Positions 18,541 to 28,252 are shown, counted from the stretch's first letter. The stretch: DNA of 64,000 bases from UBA1014 sp964344035 (GCA_964344035.1 CAYFLK010000004.1:1-64000); one strand, 5' to 3'. Translations and numbers: made by a program. The notes: a model not told the origin generated them from the letters alone.

Positions 18541-19314
18541 ATGAAATCAAAACTGGACATCACCCGGGAATGGCTGCCCCGTTACACGGGAACCGAAATC
18601 GGCCAATTCGGTGACTATATTCTGCTCACGAATTTTTACAACTACGTCGTCAAATTTTCAGAACAATTCAATTGTGAAATCCTCGGTCGCGGTGGCCCGA
18701 TGCAGACAGCGACCAATGAAAACGGGCTGACCATTATCAATTTCGGGCTTGGGTCAGCCAATGCTGCAACAGTCATGGACCTGCTCACTGCGTGCCATCC
18801 CAAGGGAGTGCTGTTTCTAGGCAAATGCGGGGGTTTGAAACGTTCGACTGAAATAGGGCGTTTCATCCTCCCAATTGCCGCAATCCGCGGTGAAGGGACC
18901 AGCAACGATTACCTACCACCTGAAGTCCCGGCACTGCCTTCGTTCAAACTGCACAAGTTTGTTTCTAACACACTCATCGAATTTGGACAGGAGTACCGAA
19001 CAGGGGTTATTTATACCACCAACCGCAGGGTCTGGGAGTGGGACAAAGCCTTCCGTGCACGTTTGACCAGACTTTCCTCGATCGGGATAGACATGGAGAC
19101 TGCCACCCTGTTCATTGTCGGGCACGCAAACAAGATTTCTCGCGGCGCCCTGCTGCTGGTTTCAGATATGCCGTTGATGCCTGAGGGGATAAAAACACAG
19201 GAAATGGACCGCCAGGTCACGGCAAAGTTTGTTGACCTCCACCTGGAGATGGGCATCAGGGCCATGACCGAAATTGGTTATAAGGGTGAAGAAATCAAAC
19301 ACTTCGGTTACTGA
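18541..19314 (+). CDS. amn: AMP nucleosidase
   Basis: A 257-residue nucleoside phosphorylase-fold protein of the short AMP nucleosidase type, hydrolysing AMP to adenine and ribose 5-phosphate. GRGGPMQTATNENGL, the FGLGSANAATVMDLL segment, GVLFLGKCGGLKRSTEIGRF, and the SIGIDMETATLFIVG ribose-binding acid region are present, followed by LLLVSDMPLMPEG. It lacks the N-terminal domain of the long E. coli enzyme. It starts 89 bases after proA. Confidence 0.88.
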   Translation: MKSKLDITREWLPRYTGTEIGQFGDYILLTNFYNYVVKFSEQFNCEILGRGGPMQTATNENGLTIINFGLGSANAATVMDLLTACHPKGVLFLGKCGGLKRSTEIGRFILPIAAIRGEGTSNDYLPPEVPALPSFKLHKFVSNTLIEFGQEYRTGVIYTTNRRVWEWDKAFRARLTRLSSIGIDMETATLFIVGHANKISRGALLLVSDMPLMPEGIKTQEMDRQVTAKFVDLHLEMGIRAMTEIGYKGEEIKHFGY

Positions 19315-19404
19315 ATTTACGGAACCGGAAGACAGAGACATACATCAGTGACTGTTGCGAAGACCGGTCACAGTTGAACATTGATCCATTTACACGGAGA
19401 CAAC

Positions 19405-20256
19405 ATGTTTGAAACAAGGGATGTCAAGACCAGACCGCCTGCGGTCGCTTCAATGTTCTATCCCGGCAATCCCGAGGAATTGAGTGCGGTAGTCCGGGAA
19501 ATGCTGGAACAAGCCGAAAAAACAGACGATTTATCACAGACATCATCCTCTAAGGGGCCGGCCTCGTCGTCTTTGAAATTACGCGCACTGATCGTACCAC
19601 ATGCAGGATATGTATATTCCGGAACAACCGCTGCAAAAGCTTTCCATCTATTGACGATGTCCGGACGGCGGTACTCCCGGGTGTTTGTACTGGGACCCGC
19701 TCACCGCGTGTGGCTGAGGGGAGTTGCGGTCCCGGGAGTCGAAGCATTCGACACACCGCTGGGGAGGATTGAACTGGACCGTTCAATTCTGTTGGATCTG
19801 GCTGATCGATGGGATTTTGTTGAAGTAAGGGACGATGCCCACGCGGAAGAGCACTGCCTAGAGGTGCAGTTGCCTTTTTTGCAGCATACCCTGAAGGAAT
19901 TTCTTCTCGTGCCGATGGTCGTGGGAGATATGAATGCGGAACAGATCGCCGATTTCCTGGAGGATTATATGGATGCCGATGAAAACCTGATTGTCATCAG
20001 TACAGACCTCAGCCATTTCCATGATTATGAAACCGCGTGCAGCCTGGACCGGCATACAGCCGAATCTATTGAAAGGCATGACCTCTCCGCCATTGAACCG
20101 GAATCTGCCTGCGGGGCCTATCCTCTACGTGGTTTGCTGAGCCTTGCGGAACGTCATCGGTGGGTTATCAACCGTCTGGGTTTATGCAATTCCGGGGACA
20201 CCGCCGGTTCAAGGGACCGGGTGGTCGGTTACGGCGCCTGGTCTGTATGCGGTTAA
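19405..20256 (+). CDS. amrB: AmmeMemoRadiSam system protein B (MEMO1 family)
   Basis: A 283-residue MEMO1-family protein. The N-terminus has the typical RPPAVASMFYPGNPEEL. The putative metal-site residues lie in IVPHAGYVYSGTTAAKAF, LGPAHRVWLRG, HAEEHCLEVQLPFLQ and STDLSHFHDYE, and the C-terminal VVGYGAW is intact. The ATG at 19405 has GGAG five bases upstream. It is convergent with a radical SAM gene of the same system 26 bases away. The AMMECR1 (AmrA) partner is absent from the window. The reaction of the system is not securely established. Confidence 0.88.
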   Translation: MFETRDVKTRPPAVASMFYPGNPEELSAVVREMLEQAEKTDDLSQTSSSKGPASSSLKLRALIVPHAGYVYSGTTAAKAFHLLTMSGRRYSRVFVLGPAHRVWLRGVAVPGVEAFDTPLGRIELDRSILLDLADRWDFVEVRDDAHAEEHCLEVQLPFLQHTLKEFLLVPMVVGDMNAEQIADFLEDYMDADENLIVISTDLSHFHDYETACSLDRHTAESIERHDLSAIEPESACGAYPLRGLLSLAERHRWVINRLGLCNSGDTAGSRDRVVGYGAWSVCG

Positions 20257-20282
20257 AAAATTCCGCGACGAATAATCCTTGA

Positions 20283-21347
20283 TCACATCGGGCGGATCGG
20301 CTGCCTTTTAGCCCCCCAAGTCCCAGGCAGTTTTTCGAAAAATCCCGGGCAGAGAGTACGGCAAGCTCCGCACATGCCATCCTCAGTCAAACCCCATTCA
20401 CTCAACTCGTACCAGTCCCTACCGATCAGCAGATTTCCACAAGCATGGCAATATGTACTCGACGCCTGTTTGTCATGCACATTCCCCAGGTACACATGCC
20501 GGATCCCGTTATCCTTTGCAATTTTCCGCGCTCGCTGGAGGACCTGATGCGGGGTCCGTGGTATACTCATCATTTTCCAATCCGGATGGAAGGCGCTGAA
20601 ATGCAAAGGCACATCCGGACCCAAATGCTGATAAATCCAGCGGCACATCGATTCCAACTCTGTTGATTCGTCATTGTGTCCGGGGATGAGTAAAGTGGTG
20701 AGTTCGAACCAGACATCGGTTTCATGTTTTAAATACTCCAGTGTTTCCAGCACGGGCTTTAGGGTCCCGCCACAGATTTTGCGGTAGAAATCATCTGTGA
20801 ATGCCTTCAGATCAATGTTGGCTCCATCCATCCACTGGAAAAACTCCTTGCGCGCCGCAGGCAGCAGATACCCCGCCGTAACCGCGACGGAAAGGATGCC
20901 GTAACGCCGGCAGGCCTCTGCTATATCAACCGCGTATTCGAGAAAAATGACTGGATCGTTGTAGGTATAAGCGACACTGCGGCATCCATGCATTTTTGCT
21001 GACTTTGCGATGGAGTCCGGGGTCGCAAGTTCGGTGAGCCGGTCGAATTCCCTGGATTTGCTGATGTCCCAGTTTTGACAAAAACGGCATGTCAGATTAC
21101 AACCGGCAGTCCCAAACGAAAGAACCGGGGTGCCTGGAAGAAAATGATTGAGCGGTTTTTTTTCGATAGGATCGATGCAAAACCCGCTGGAGCGTCCGTA
21201 GGTGGTAAGAACCAGGCTTCCCGCATGTGCCTGCCGCACGAAGCAAAGCCCCCGCTGGTCTTCGTGCAGGCGGCACAGACGTGGACAAATGTCGCACTGA
21301 ATTCGTCCGTCCTGCAATACCGTCCAGTGCCGGGCCGGATGATGCAT
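20283..21347 (-). CDS. amrS: AmmeMemoRadiSam system radical SAM enzyme
   Basis: About 354 residues, starting at the ATG at 21347 behind a very strong Shine-Dalgarno sequence (AAGGAGAGG). An N-terminal four-cysteine segment (CDICPRLCRLHEDQRGLCF) precedes the radical SAM core with CNLTCRFCQ (CxxxCxxC). C-terminal CxxC pairs (YCHACGNLL, CGACRTLCPG) could bind additional metal. It belongs to the AmrS / pyruvate-formate-lyase-activating-like group. It lies tail to tail with the MEMO gene. Confidence 0.9.
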   Translation of the reverse strand: MHHPARHWTVLQDGRIQCDICPRLCRLHEDQRGLCFVRQAHAGSLVLTTYGRSSGFCIDPIEKKPLNHFLPGTPVLSFGTAGCNLTCRFCQNWDISKSREFDRLTELATPDSIAKSAKMHGCRSVAYTYNDPVIFLEYAVDIAEACRRYGILSVAVTAGYLLPAARKEFFQWMDGANIDLKAFTDDFYRKICGGTLKPVLETLEYLKHETDVWFELTTLLIPGHNDESTELESMCRWIYQHLGPDVPLHFSAFHPDWKMMSIPRTPHQVLQRARKIAKDNGIRHVYLGNVHDKQASSTYCHACGNLLIGRDWYELSEWGLTEDGMCGACRTLCPGFFEKLPGTWGAKRQPIRPM

Positions 21348-21602
21348 AACCTCTCCTTTAGCTGTTTGCATAGACTAGCAAACAGAAACCCGATTCTAAA
21401 GGTTTTACTTGATGCGGATTTAAGCCGTTTTTGATGCAGTTCCCGTGAAGATGAGAAGTAGCAAAGGAACGCGTCAGAAGCGACCGGAAACCAGGATTTT
21501 CCGGGTATGTTCGCGGTTCAGTATGGATTGTTCTTTTGTGGGAAGTCTGGAAAGAAATTCGTCCGGGCGCTTGAGTGCTCTGGATCGGCAAGAGCCATTA
21601 AC

Positions 21603-21917
21603 CTATTCCCTGCGGTCTCCGATCTTTTCATCCGGGCGGGTTACTTCACTGATCCGCACCCCATAGCGTTCGTTAACAACAACAACCTCTCCGCGCGCCA
21701 TCAGGCGGTCAGCGATGATGACATCCATCGGTTCACCCACCACCTTGATGAATTCCACCACCGATCCCTTTTTCAATGAAAGCACATCCCGCACGGTCAT
21801 CTCCGTGCGACCGATTTCGACTGTCATCATCAAGGGGACATCCTCGACGAACTTGGTGGTATGATAGACATCCTTAAAGGACTGTTCTTCCATCATCCCA
21901 GAAAGTCCATTTGACAT
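21603..21917 (-). CDS. fliN: flagellar motor switch protein FliN
   Basis: A 104-residue SpoA-domain protein. The VPLMMTVEIGRTEMTVRDVL start, the SLKKGSVVEFIKVVGEPMDV middle and the VVVNERYGVRISEV end match FliN of the C-ring, where it binds FliM/FliG and CheY-controlled switching takes place. The N-terminus is short, as in many FliN. No other flagellar gene is in the window, so it is an orphan; a type III secretion SctQ-like role is less likely given the simple length. Confidence 0.85.
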   Translation of the reverse strand: MSNGLSGMMEEQSFKDVYHTTKFVEDVPLMMTVEIGRTEMTVRDVLSLKKGSVVEFIKVVGEPMDVIIADRLMARGEVVVVNERYGVRISEVTRPDEKIGDRRE

Positions 21918-22237
21918 TGTTCAGTTTCCTGTAGTGTAGTGTATCTCATTCCCGCTGTTCGTGACACTCTGCACAACGGGCATGCCTAGTTTACCGCTTG
22001 CAGAAAAATGTGCCATGAACGGTACATGCTGCAAGGCAAATCCTGTCCCATATTTGTATATACCGGAGGTTCGCCCAAGTTCTGCAGATTATGTGCCGTG
22101 ATTTCACCGTATCAGTTTGTCCCACCACTGCATCGAATTGGAAAAAACGCGGAAGATTTCTTTTCACAATTCCGGTCATCATTGATTCAACCTGAAAAGA
22201 ACGGATTGTTTTTTGGTGTCGGGTTCCGAAGCCTCAA
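21918..22237. other. intergenic region upstream of fliN, no gene seen
   Basis: 320 bases lie between the end of parE and the start of fliN. Open frames here have no family likeness. No hairpin with a T-run, tRNA or riboswitch was recognised. Confidence 0.5.
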
Positions 22238-24049
22238 TCAGACCAGGTGTTCCATGATGTACTTGCGTCTTTCAGCTGTATTTGAGCCCATGTAGAAGTT
22301 CAGCAGGCGTCCGATTTCATGGATGTGTTCGATGCCGACTGGAACAGCACGCATATCATCACCGATGAATTGCCCGAATTCTTTTGGAGATATCTCTCCG
22401 AGTCCCTTGAACCGCGTCACTTCCAAATGTTTGCCGCCTTTCAGTTGCTGAAGAGCCGATTGTTTTTCGGATTCGTTGTAACAGTACAAGGTTTGCTTCT
22501 GGTTCCTCACGCGAAAAAGCGGGGTTTCTAGAATATAAAGATGTCCCTGTACAACCAGGGGTTCATAATAATGCAGGAAGAAGGTCAGCAGTAAATTTCG
22601 GATATGCAGTCCATCTACGTCCGCATCGGTGGCCAGGATGATTTTGTTGTATCTGAGACCTTCAATTGAATCCTCAATCCCCAGCGCCTTCATGATGTTG
22701 TAGAGTTCCACGTTTTTATATAACGCGTCCTTTCCGAGCCCCCAGCAGTTGAGCGGTTTTCCTTTCAGCGAGAAAATCGCCTGCGTGTGGACATCCCTTG
22801 AGCTGATCATGCTTCCTCCGGCGGATACACCTTCGGTAAGAAAAATCATACTGTCGGCGCCTTTGCCGTTTTTGTCCCCGTAATGTGCCTTGCAATCCTT
22901 CAGGTTTGGGATAGTCAGCGCTGTTTTACGTGCGTTTTCTCGGGCGGCTTTTTTGACGTTGTTCAATTCCTTGCGGATACGCTCATTGGTCTGTATCTTC
23001 TGCTTCAGTGCTTCAGCAGTCCGCGGGTGTTTATACAGGTAATCCATGAACGCATCCCGCACCTGAGGCATCAGGGTCGAACGCAGGTCTGAATTCCCGA
23101 GTTTGTTTTTTGTCTGGGATTCAAAAATTGGTTCCTGCAATTTGATTGACACTGCGGCAACCATTCCGTCCCGGACATCCGGGCCGTCAAAAGAGGATTT
23201 GAAAAACTGGTTCGCACCCTTGAGAATTCCTTCTCGAAAAGCGGAAAGGTGCGAACCTCCGTCTTCGGTGTGGTGTCCGTTGACGTAACTGAAATTTTCT
23301 TCCCCGTAGCGGTCTGTGTGCGTCAGCGCGAATTCAAAGCGTGTTCCATGCACATGGATAATTTCATATAACTGGTTATCCTGGACCTCTTCCTCCAGCA
23401 GATCATGAAGTCCGCGTTCAGATTTGTACTTTTCTCCGTTGAGAGTAAGGGTCAATCCTCGGTTGAGGTACGCATAGTTCCAGAGCCTCTTGCGCACCAT
23501 GTTTAGGTCGAAGCTGTAGTTTGAGAACACTGTCGGGTCCGGATTGAACCGTACAAAGGTCCCAGTACGCTCACTGCTCGCATTGGGTCGAGCGGGGTCG
23601 GTAAGGACCCCTCTCTCAAATTCTGCTTTGACCGCTTTTCTATCCCGGAAAGAAACGACTTCAAACGTTTCTGAAAGCGCGTTGACCGCCTTAGTTCCGA
23701 CACCGTTCAGCCCGACACTGAACTGAAAGACCTCGCTGTTGTATTTCGCCCCGGTATTTATTATCGAGACGCAATCAACCACCTTTCCTAAAGGAATGCC
23801 GCGCCCGAAATCCCGAATGGAAACCCGGCCGTCTTCTATCTGTATGCTGATTCGTTTACCATAACCCATGATAAACTCGTCTACAGCATTGTCGACAACT
23901 TCCTTGAGGAGGATGTAGATGCCGTCGTTGGGGTGGGACCCGTTACCGAGACGTCCAATGTACATGCCCGGTCTCAAACGGATATGCTCGAGGGACGAAA
24001 GCGTCTGGATTTTGCTTTCGTCATAGGTCACTTCGTGTGTCCCTGTCAT
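22238..24049 (-). CDS. parE: type IIA topoisomerase B subunit (ParE-like)
   Basis: A 603-residue ATPase subunit. The GHKL motifs are EVVDNAVDEFIMGYG, the GRGIPLG loop and SVGLNGVGTKAVNALS. The Toprim domain carries TEGVSAGGS and ATDADVDGLHIRNLLL (DxDxDG intact). The C-terminal PLFRVRNQKQTLYCYNE and TRFKGLGEISPKEF fit the short ParE group of Bacteroidetes and deep-branching bacteria better than GyrB. The usual EGDSAxG is EGVSAGG here (Asp to Val); the catalytic Glu is kept. The ATG at 24049 follows AGGGAAG. parC is not adjacent. Confidence 0.9.
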   Translation of the reverse strand: MTGTHEVTYDESKIQTLSSLEHIRLRPGMYIGRLGNGSHPNDGIYILLKEVVDNAVDEFIMGYGKRISIQIEDGRVSIRDFGRGIPLGKVVDCVSIINTGAKYNSEVFQFSVGLNGVGTKAVNALSETFEVVSFRDRKAVKAEFERGVLTDPARPNASSERTGTFVRFNPDPTVFSNYSFDLNMVRKRLWNYAYLNRGLTLTLNGEKYKSERGLHDLLEEEVQDNQLYEIIHVHGTRFEFALTHTDRYGEENFSYVNGHHTEDGGSHLSAFREGILKGANQFFKSSFDGPDVRDGMVAAVSIKLQEPIFESQTKNKLGNSDLRSTLMPQVRDAFMDYLYKHPRTAEALKQKIQTNERIRKELNNVKKAARENARKTALTIPNLKDCKAHYGDKNGKGADSMIFLTEGVSAGGSMISSRDVHTQAIFSLKGKPLNCWGLGKDALYKNVELYNIMKALGIEDSIEGLRYNKIILATDADVDGLHIRNLLLTFFLHYYEPLVVQGHLYILETPLFRVRNQKQTLYCYNESEKQSALQQLKGGKHLEVTRFKGLGEISPKEFGQFIGDDMRAVPVGIEHIHEIGRLLNFYMGSNTAERRKYIMEHLV

Positions 24050-24180
24050 AATCTTCCCTGATTCAATTCGCGATCCATCGCTCTTCCCGCTCCAGCTGCC
24101 TTGACGAATAATGTGCCCGTTTCCTGAAGCGGAAAGGCTTGCCGCTTCATGATAAAAAAACGTTCGGTATTTGTCAAAAT

Positions 24181-25371
24181 TCAACCCTTCACACACAGGA
24201 CCTGCTTGATGCAGGCCACAACCCGGACAAGGTCCGACTGGGCATCCATTACCTGGTCGATGTCTTTGTAGGCGGCAGGTATTTCGTCAAGCACCCCTTT
24301 GTCCTTTCTGCATTCGACACCCGCGGTTTGCCTGGAAAGATCGTTTACAGAAAAGCGTTTTTTCGCCTGTCTTCTTGACATCAGCCTGCCTGCGCCATGA
24401 CTGCATGATTCATAACTCTCCTTTTTGCCGAGACCACGGACGATGTATGATTTCACTCCCATCGACCCCGGGATTATGCCCAGATCTCCTGTACCCGCAC
24501 GCACTGCTCCTTTCCGGGTGACATACACTTTTTCTCCGTAATGTTGTTCCAGTTCCGCATAATTGTGGTGACAGTTCACGCTGAACCCGGGCTGAAACTG
24601 GTTCCCTTGGTTGAGAGCATCGGCAAGTATTTTCAGCAACCGCGACATCATCAATTCGCGATTGCGAAATGCATACTGCTGCGCCCACTGAAGATCGTGC
24701 CAATATTCCCGAAATTCGCGGGTTCCGCGCACCAGGAATGAAAGTTCCGGATCAGGCAGATCAGCTTGCGCCAGGCGGCAAATCTGTTTTGCGGACCGGA
24801 TGTGGGCCTGGGCCAGCCGGTTGCCGATGCCCCGTGAACCGCTGTGCAACATCAGCCATAAATCCGGGTCTGGATTGTTGTGAGTGACGCACAGTTCAAT
24901 GAAATGATTCCCGCCTCCAAGGGAACCCATTTGACGCATAGCTTTGTCAGCCCGGTATTTCACTGCTGGATGCAGATTGTGGAGCGATTCCCACCCTTTC
25001 CAATTCTCGGCGTCCCGCTCAATATTGCGGTTTTCATTGAAACCGACCGGGATGCGCATTTCGATAGACCGGCGGATTTGCGCCAGTTTTCCTTCCAACG
25101 CGGATGCCTTCAAGGGTAGTTTACGGGCCATCATCCCACAACCGATGTCAACGCCAACCGCCGCGGGTATGATCGCATCCCGAGTGGCAATCACCGACCC
25201 GACCATTGCCCCCTTGCCCAGATGCGCGTCGGGCATCAGCGAGATATGCCGATAAATGCACGGCAGGTTTGCCGTGTTTTTTATCATTGTGATTTCCTGG
25301 GAATGAAGAACATTCGGCGCCCAGGAAAGCACCGGTTTGTTGGTGCTCAGTTCCAGTCTGGTGTGAGGCAT
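24181..25371 (-). CDS. rtcB: RNA-splicing ligase RtcB
   Basis: A 396-residue tRNA/RNA ligase joining 3'-phosphate or 2',3'-cyclic phosphate ends to 5'-OH using GTP and Mn. The metal and guanylate residues lie in PDAHLGKGAMVGSV, AAVGVDIGCGMMA, GGGNHFIEL, HSGSRGIGN and NCHHNYAE, with the guanylated-His segment SCSHGAGRLMSR. All are present, so an active enzyme is expected. No rtcA or rtcR is adjacent. parE lies 131 bases downstream on the same strand. Confidence 0.93.
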   Translation of the reverse strand: MPHTRLELSTNKPVLSWAPNVLHSQEITMIKNTANLPCIYRHISLMPDAHLGKGAMVGSVIATRDAIIPAAVGVDIGCGMMARKLPLKASALEGKLAQIRRSIEMRIPVGFNENRNIERDAENWKGWESLHNLHPAVKYRADKAMRQMGSLGGGNHFIELCVTHNNPDPDLWLMLHSGSRGIGNRLAQAHIRSAKQICRLAQADLPDPELSFLVRGTREFREYWHDLQWAQQYAFRNRELMMSRLLKILADALNQGNQFQPGFSVNCHHNYAELEQHYGEKVYVTRKGAVRAGTGDLGIIPGSMGVKSYIVRGLGKKESYESCSHGAGRLMSRRQAKKRFSVNDLSRQTAGVECRKDKGVLDEIPAAYKDIDQVMDAQSDLVRVVACIKQVLCVKG

Positions 25372-25842
25372 TTTATATTTCAGAAACGCATCCGCAACCG
25401 GTCTGCAATTCCAATACCTGTATCGATTCCCAATGATATTCTTGAAACAATTTACCTTGAGTGCTTCCGGAGGAATTGCATTCCGTGGTTCATTTCAGCC
25501 CTGTATTCGATAGTGTTTACGATAACGATCTCGATCAGGATTATTCCGGTTTTTTGAGACCTTCTTCAACTAAACAAGTCTCGCTACACTCTGCAACACT
25601 TTTCGTTTTGGAAGAGAGGGTTGCATGTGGTATTTGTTTTGGCAATTCACTTCCTGAAACGAAGCCTCCTTTGCAGGAAAATATAAAGAGGCGGTTCTCT
25701 ACACGCCTAGTGGAAAAAATGTAAGAAGACCAGACTTGCCATGAACCTCTTCCATTGCTCCCGCTTGTCACCAGGGGTTAACAGCTCTTTTCAAAGGGCC
25801 CGGGCGGCTAATGAGTATCTGAAATCCCCCAACATCCGGTTC
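25372..25842. other. divergent intergenic region, rtcB / lipoprotein gene
   Basis: About 470 bases if the lipoprotein starts at 25843. Short open frames on both strands (for example 25461-25724) show no recognisable family and are probably chance. It must hold promoters for two divergent genes, but no clear box was identified. Confidence 0.45.
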
Positions 25843-26685
25843 ATGTTGATCGGGATGTTCTGCACAATGCTTCTTTCCGGATGCAATTCTATAGTCCTTT
25901 TTTACGATTTCGGCCCTTCCCTCGCTCGCTGGCAAATTGATTCGTACTTCGACCTTAACGGCAAACAGGACGATTGGCTTGAAAAACGGTTGAAAGTGCA
26001 TTTTGCCTGGCACCGCAGCGAGGAACTGGAGGACTACATCGAATTCCTGAAACAGGTCCAGGTGCATGGCGGAGACGGACTAACACTCGCTGAACTGAAG
26101 GAAGGCAACGAAATACTGTTCAAGTTTCAAAATAGAATCGCTGAACGAATTATCCCCGATACAGCACTTTTCCTATCTACCACCCATGAATTCCAGGTAG
26201 AACACCTGGAGAAGGAAATGCTTGAGGAAAACATGGAATTTGAGGAATCACGGAAAAAATCCCGTGACAGGCAAGCAAATGAAAGGTTGAAATCCCTGCT
26301 CGACACCCTGGAGGATTGGCTGGGAGATCTTAGTGATGACCAGATTAGGGAAATAACTCGTCTGCACGGCCAATGGAATGGCAGCCAACGTGCCTCAACG
26401 GACAACTGGATCAAGCGCAGGAAGAAAACTCAGAAGTCATTCCTCGCATTACTGAGGGGAAATCCCGAAACGGTAAAATTGGAAGCATGGCTGAGAAACT
26501 GGCTGCGGAGCTGGACTGACCCGGCGGACCCGGTGGAGAAAGACAGGCGAAACAGAAGAATCCGGAGAAACATGCGGCGCATCTTACAAATCGATGCGCT
26601 ACTCACGAAAAAACAACGGCAACATGCCGTCACTGAACTACAGGACTGGATTGATGTCATGCAGCGCGCCCTTACATATCACTAG
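25843..26685 (+). CDS. DUF6279-like outer-surface lipoprotein
   Basis: A 280-residue lipoprotein. The N-terminus MLIGMFCTMLLSGC ends in a lipobox (LSGC), so it is exported and lipidated. The mature part opens with the YDFGPSLARWQIDSYFDLNGKQ pattern (quoted in part) seen in DUF6279 proteins and is otherwise helical and highly charged, with Arg/Glu-rich stretches around residues 115-135 and 235-260. The role of the family is unknown. The frame is open upstream to 25741, but the signal sequence argues for the ATG at 25843. It is 92 bases before metK. Confidence 0.7.
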   Translation: MLIGMFCTMLLSGCNSIVLFYDFGPSLARWQIDSYFDLNGKQDDWLEKRLKVHFAWHRSEELEDYIEFLKQVQVHGGDGLTLAELKEGNEILFKFQNRIAERIIPDTALFLSTTHEFQVEHLEKEMLEENMEFEESRKKSRDRQANERLKSLLDTLEDWLGDLSDDQIREITRLHGQWNGSQRASTDNWIKRRKKTQKSFLALLRGNPETVKLEAWLRNWLRSWTDPADPVEKDRRNRRIRRNMRRILQIDALLTKKQRQHAVTELQDWIDVMQRALTYH

Positions 26686-26777
26686 ATTCGGATGTATCGA
26701 ATTGACTAGACATTTTCATGCAATCCAGGCACTTTCATGCAGGAAACCATATCAAATACCCATTTTACGGAAGGAAC

Positions 26778-27941
26778 ATGGCAGAGATGCTTTTTACCTC
26801 TGAGAGTGTCACTGAAGGACATCCGGACAAGATTGCTGACCAGATTTCCGATGCATTACTGGACACAATGATTGGGGGGGACCCCAAAAGCAGGGTTGCC
26901 TGCGAAACCCTGGTCACCACCGGTATGGTGGTTGTGGCGGGAGAAGTAACTACGACGACGCAGGTGGATTTTCAAAAAGTGATCCGTGACACAATCAGGG
27001 ATATTGGTTACACCGATTCGAAAATGGGTTTTGATTACAACACTTGCGCGGTGCTTGTCAGTCTGGACAAGCAATCACCACAGATTGCACAGGGTGTTGA
27101 CGCAGACAATGAAAAGAAGAAGGAGCAGGGCGCAGGCGATCAGGGGTTGATGTTCGGGTATGCCTGCGATGAAACAAAAGAACTGATGCCCCTGCCGATT
27201 CAGATGGCTCACCGTTTGACCGAACGGATGGCTTATCTGCGCAAAAGCAAAGAAATGAAGGAACTGCGTCCTGACGGAAAGTCTCAGGTAACCGTTAAGT
27301 ATGTGAATGGATTGCCGACAGAAGTGACTACGGTGGTGATCAGCACTCAGCACCGGGAAGAGCTTGACCAGGAGCAGTTAAGAACGAGCATTATCGACAA
27401 CGTCATACGACCGGTGATTCCATCACGTTATCTCAATGGAGCAACCCGCTTCCATATCAACCCGACAGGAATTTTTGAAATTGGTGGACCGCAGGGTGAT
27501 TGCGGATTGACCGGACGTAAGATCATCGTCGACACCTACGGCGGGATGGGACGTCACGGAGGCGGTGCCTTTTCCGGTAAAGATCCTTCCAAGGTTGACC
27601 GGTCGGCTGCTTATGCAGCACGTCATGTTGCGAAAAATGTTGTAGCGGCGGGTCTTGCCAGCCGCTGCGAAGTACAGATCGCCTATGCGATCGGGGTGGC
27701 GGAACCAGTTTCTGTGTCCGTTAATACTTTTGGCACCGGTGTGATTGATGAAGATGCGATTTCGAAACTGGTCCGGGACACTTTCGAGCTCAAACCTGCC
27801 GCACTTATTGAAAGTCTCGACCTGCTTCGCCCCATTTTCCGTCAGACTGCGGCCTATGGTCACTTTGGGCGTGAACTGGATGATTTTACATGGGAGAAGA
27901 CAAATCGCGCGGATGACTTGAAACGCAAAGCGGGTTTGTGA
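26778..27941 (+). CDS. metK: S-adenosylmethionine synthase
   Basis: A 387-residue MetK making SAM from methionine and ATP. Hallmarks are TSESVTEGHPDKIADQISDA at the N-terminus, GAGDQGLMFGYACDE, and GGGAFSGKDPSKVDRSAAY with the catalytic loop residues. The ATG at 26778 follows CGGAAGGAA; the frame is open to 26718. I looked for SAM riboswitch elements in the short leader and saw none. ptsH starts three bases after the stop. Confidence 0.97.
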   Translation: MAEMLFTSESVTEGHPDKIADQISDALLDTMIGGDPKSRVACETLVTTGMVVVAGEVTTTTQVDFQKVIRDTIRDIGYTDSKMGFDYNTCAVLVSLDKQSPQIAQGVDADNEKKKEQGAGDQGLMFGYACDETKELMPLPIQMAHRLTERMAYLRKSKEMKELRPDGKSQVTVKYVNGLPTEVTTVVISTQHREELDQEQLRTSIIDNVIRPVIPSRYLNGATRFHINPTGIFEIGGPQGDCGLTGRKIIVDTYGGMGRHGGGAFSGKDPSKVDRSAAYAARHVAKNVVAAGLASRCEVQIAYAIGVAEPVSVSVNTFGTGVIDEDAISKLVRDTFELKPAALIESLDLLRPIFRQTAAYGHFGRELDDFTWEKTNRADDLKRKAGL

Positions 27942-27944
27942 CGC

Positions 27945-28214
27945 ATGACCGCACGCGATGCGAAAGTCATCAATCGCCTCGGATTGCATGCACGCGCGGC
28001 TGCTCAACTGGTGCGTCTTGCCAATCAGTATACTTCAAAAGTGAAACTTTCCAAAGCCGACCAGACGGTCAACGCAAAAACCATCATGGAGGTGCTTATG
28101 ATGGGAGCTACGCAAGGCTCTACTATCACTGTGGTGGCTGATGGTCCGGATGAAAACGAAGCAGTGGATGCAATAATTGAGCTGATAGACGCTCGATTCA
28201 ACGAACTCGAGTGA
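27945..28214 (+). CDS. ptsH: HPr-family phosphocarrier protein
   Basis: An 89-residue HPr with the phosphoryl-accepting His15 in RLGLHARAA and Arg17 next to it. The position of the regulatory Ser46 is Thr (AKTIMEV), and the IMGLM helix is IMEVLMM. Tight spacing after metK implies one transcript. No EI, EIIA or HPr kinase gene is near, so it may serve a nitrogen-type or regulatory PTS relay. The length and fold are typical. Confidence 0.92.
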   Translation: MTARDAKVINRLGLHARAAAQLVRLANQYTSKVKLSKADQTVNAKTIMEVLMMGATQGSTITVVADGPDENEAVDAIIELIDARFNELE

Positions 28215-28252
28215 CTGTATCCCACCTGCCTTAGTTCTCGCGTAAGATCATT

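Noticed and set aside
25461..25724. 87-codon frame between rtcB and the lipoprotein gene
   Set aside because: No ribosome-binding site or family features; both strands are open by chance here.
26686..26777. SAM riboswitch upstream of metK
   Set aside because: The leader is short and lacks a recognisable SAM-I/II pattern.
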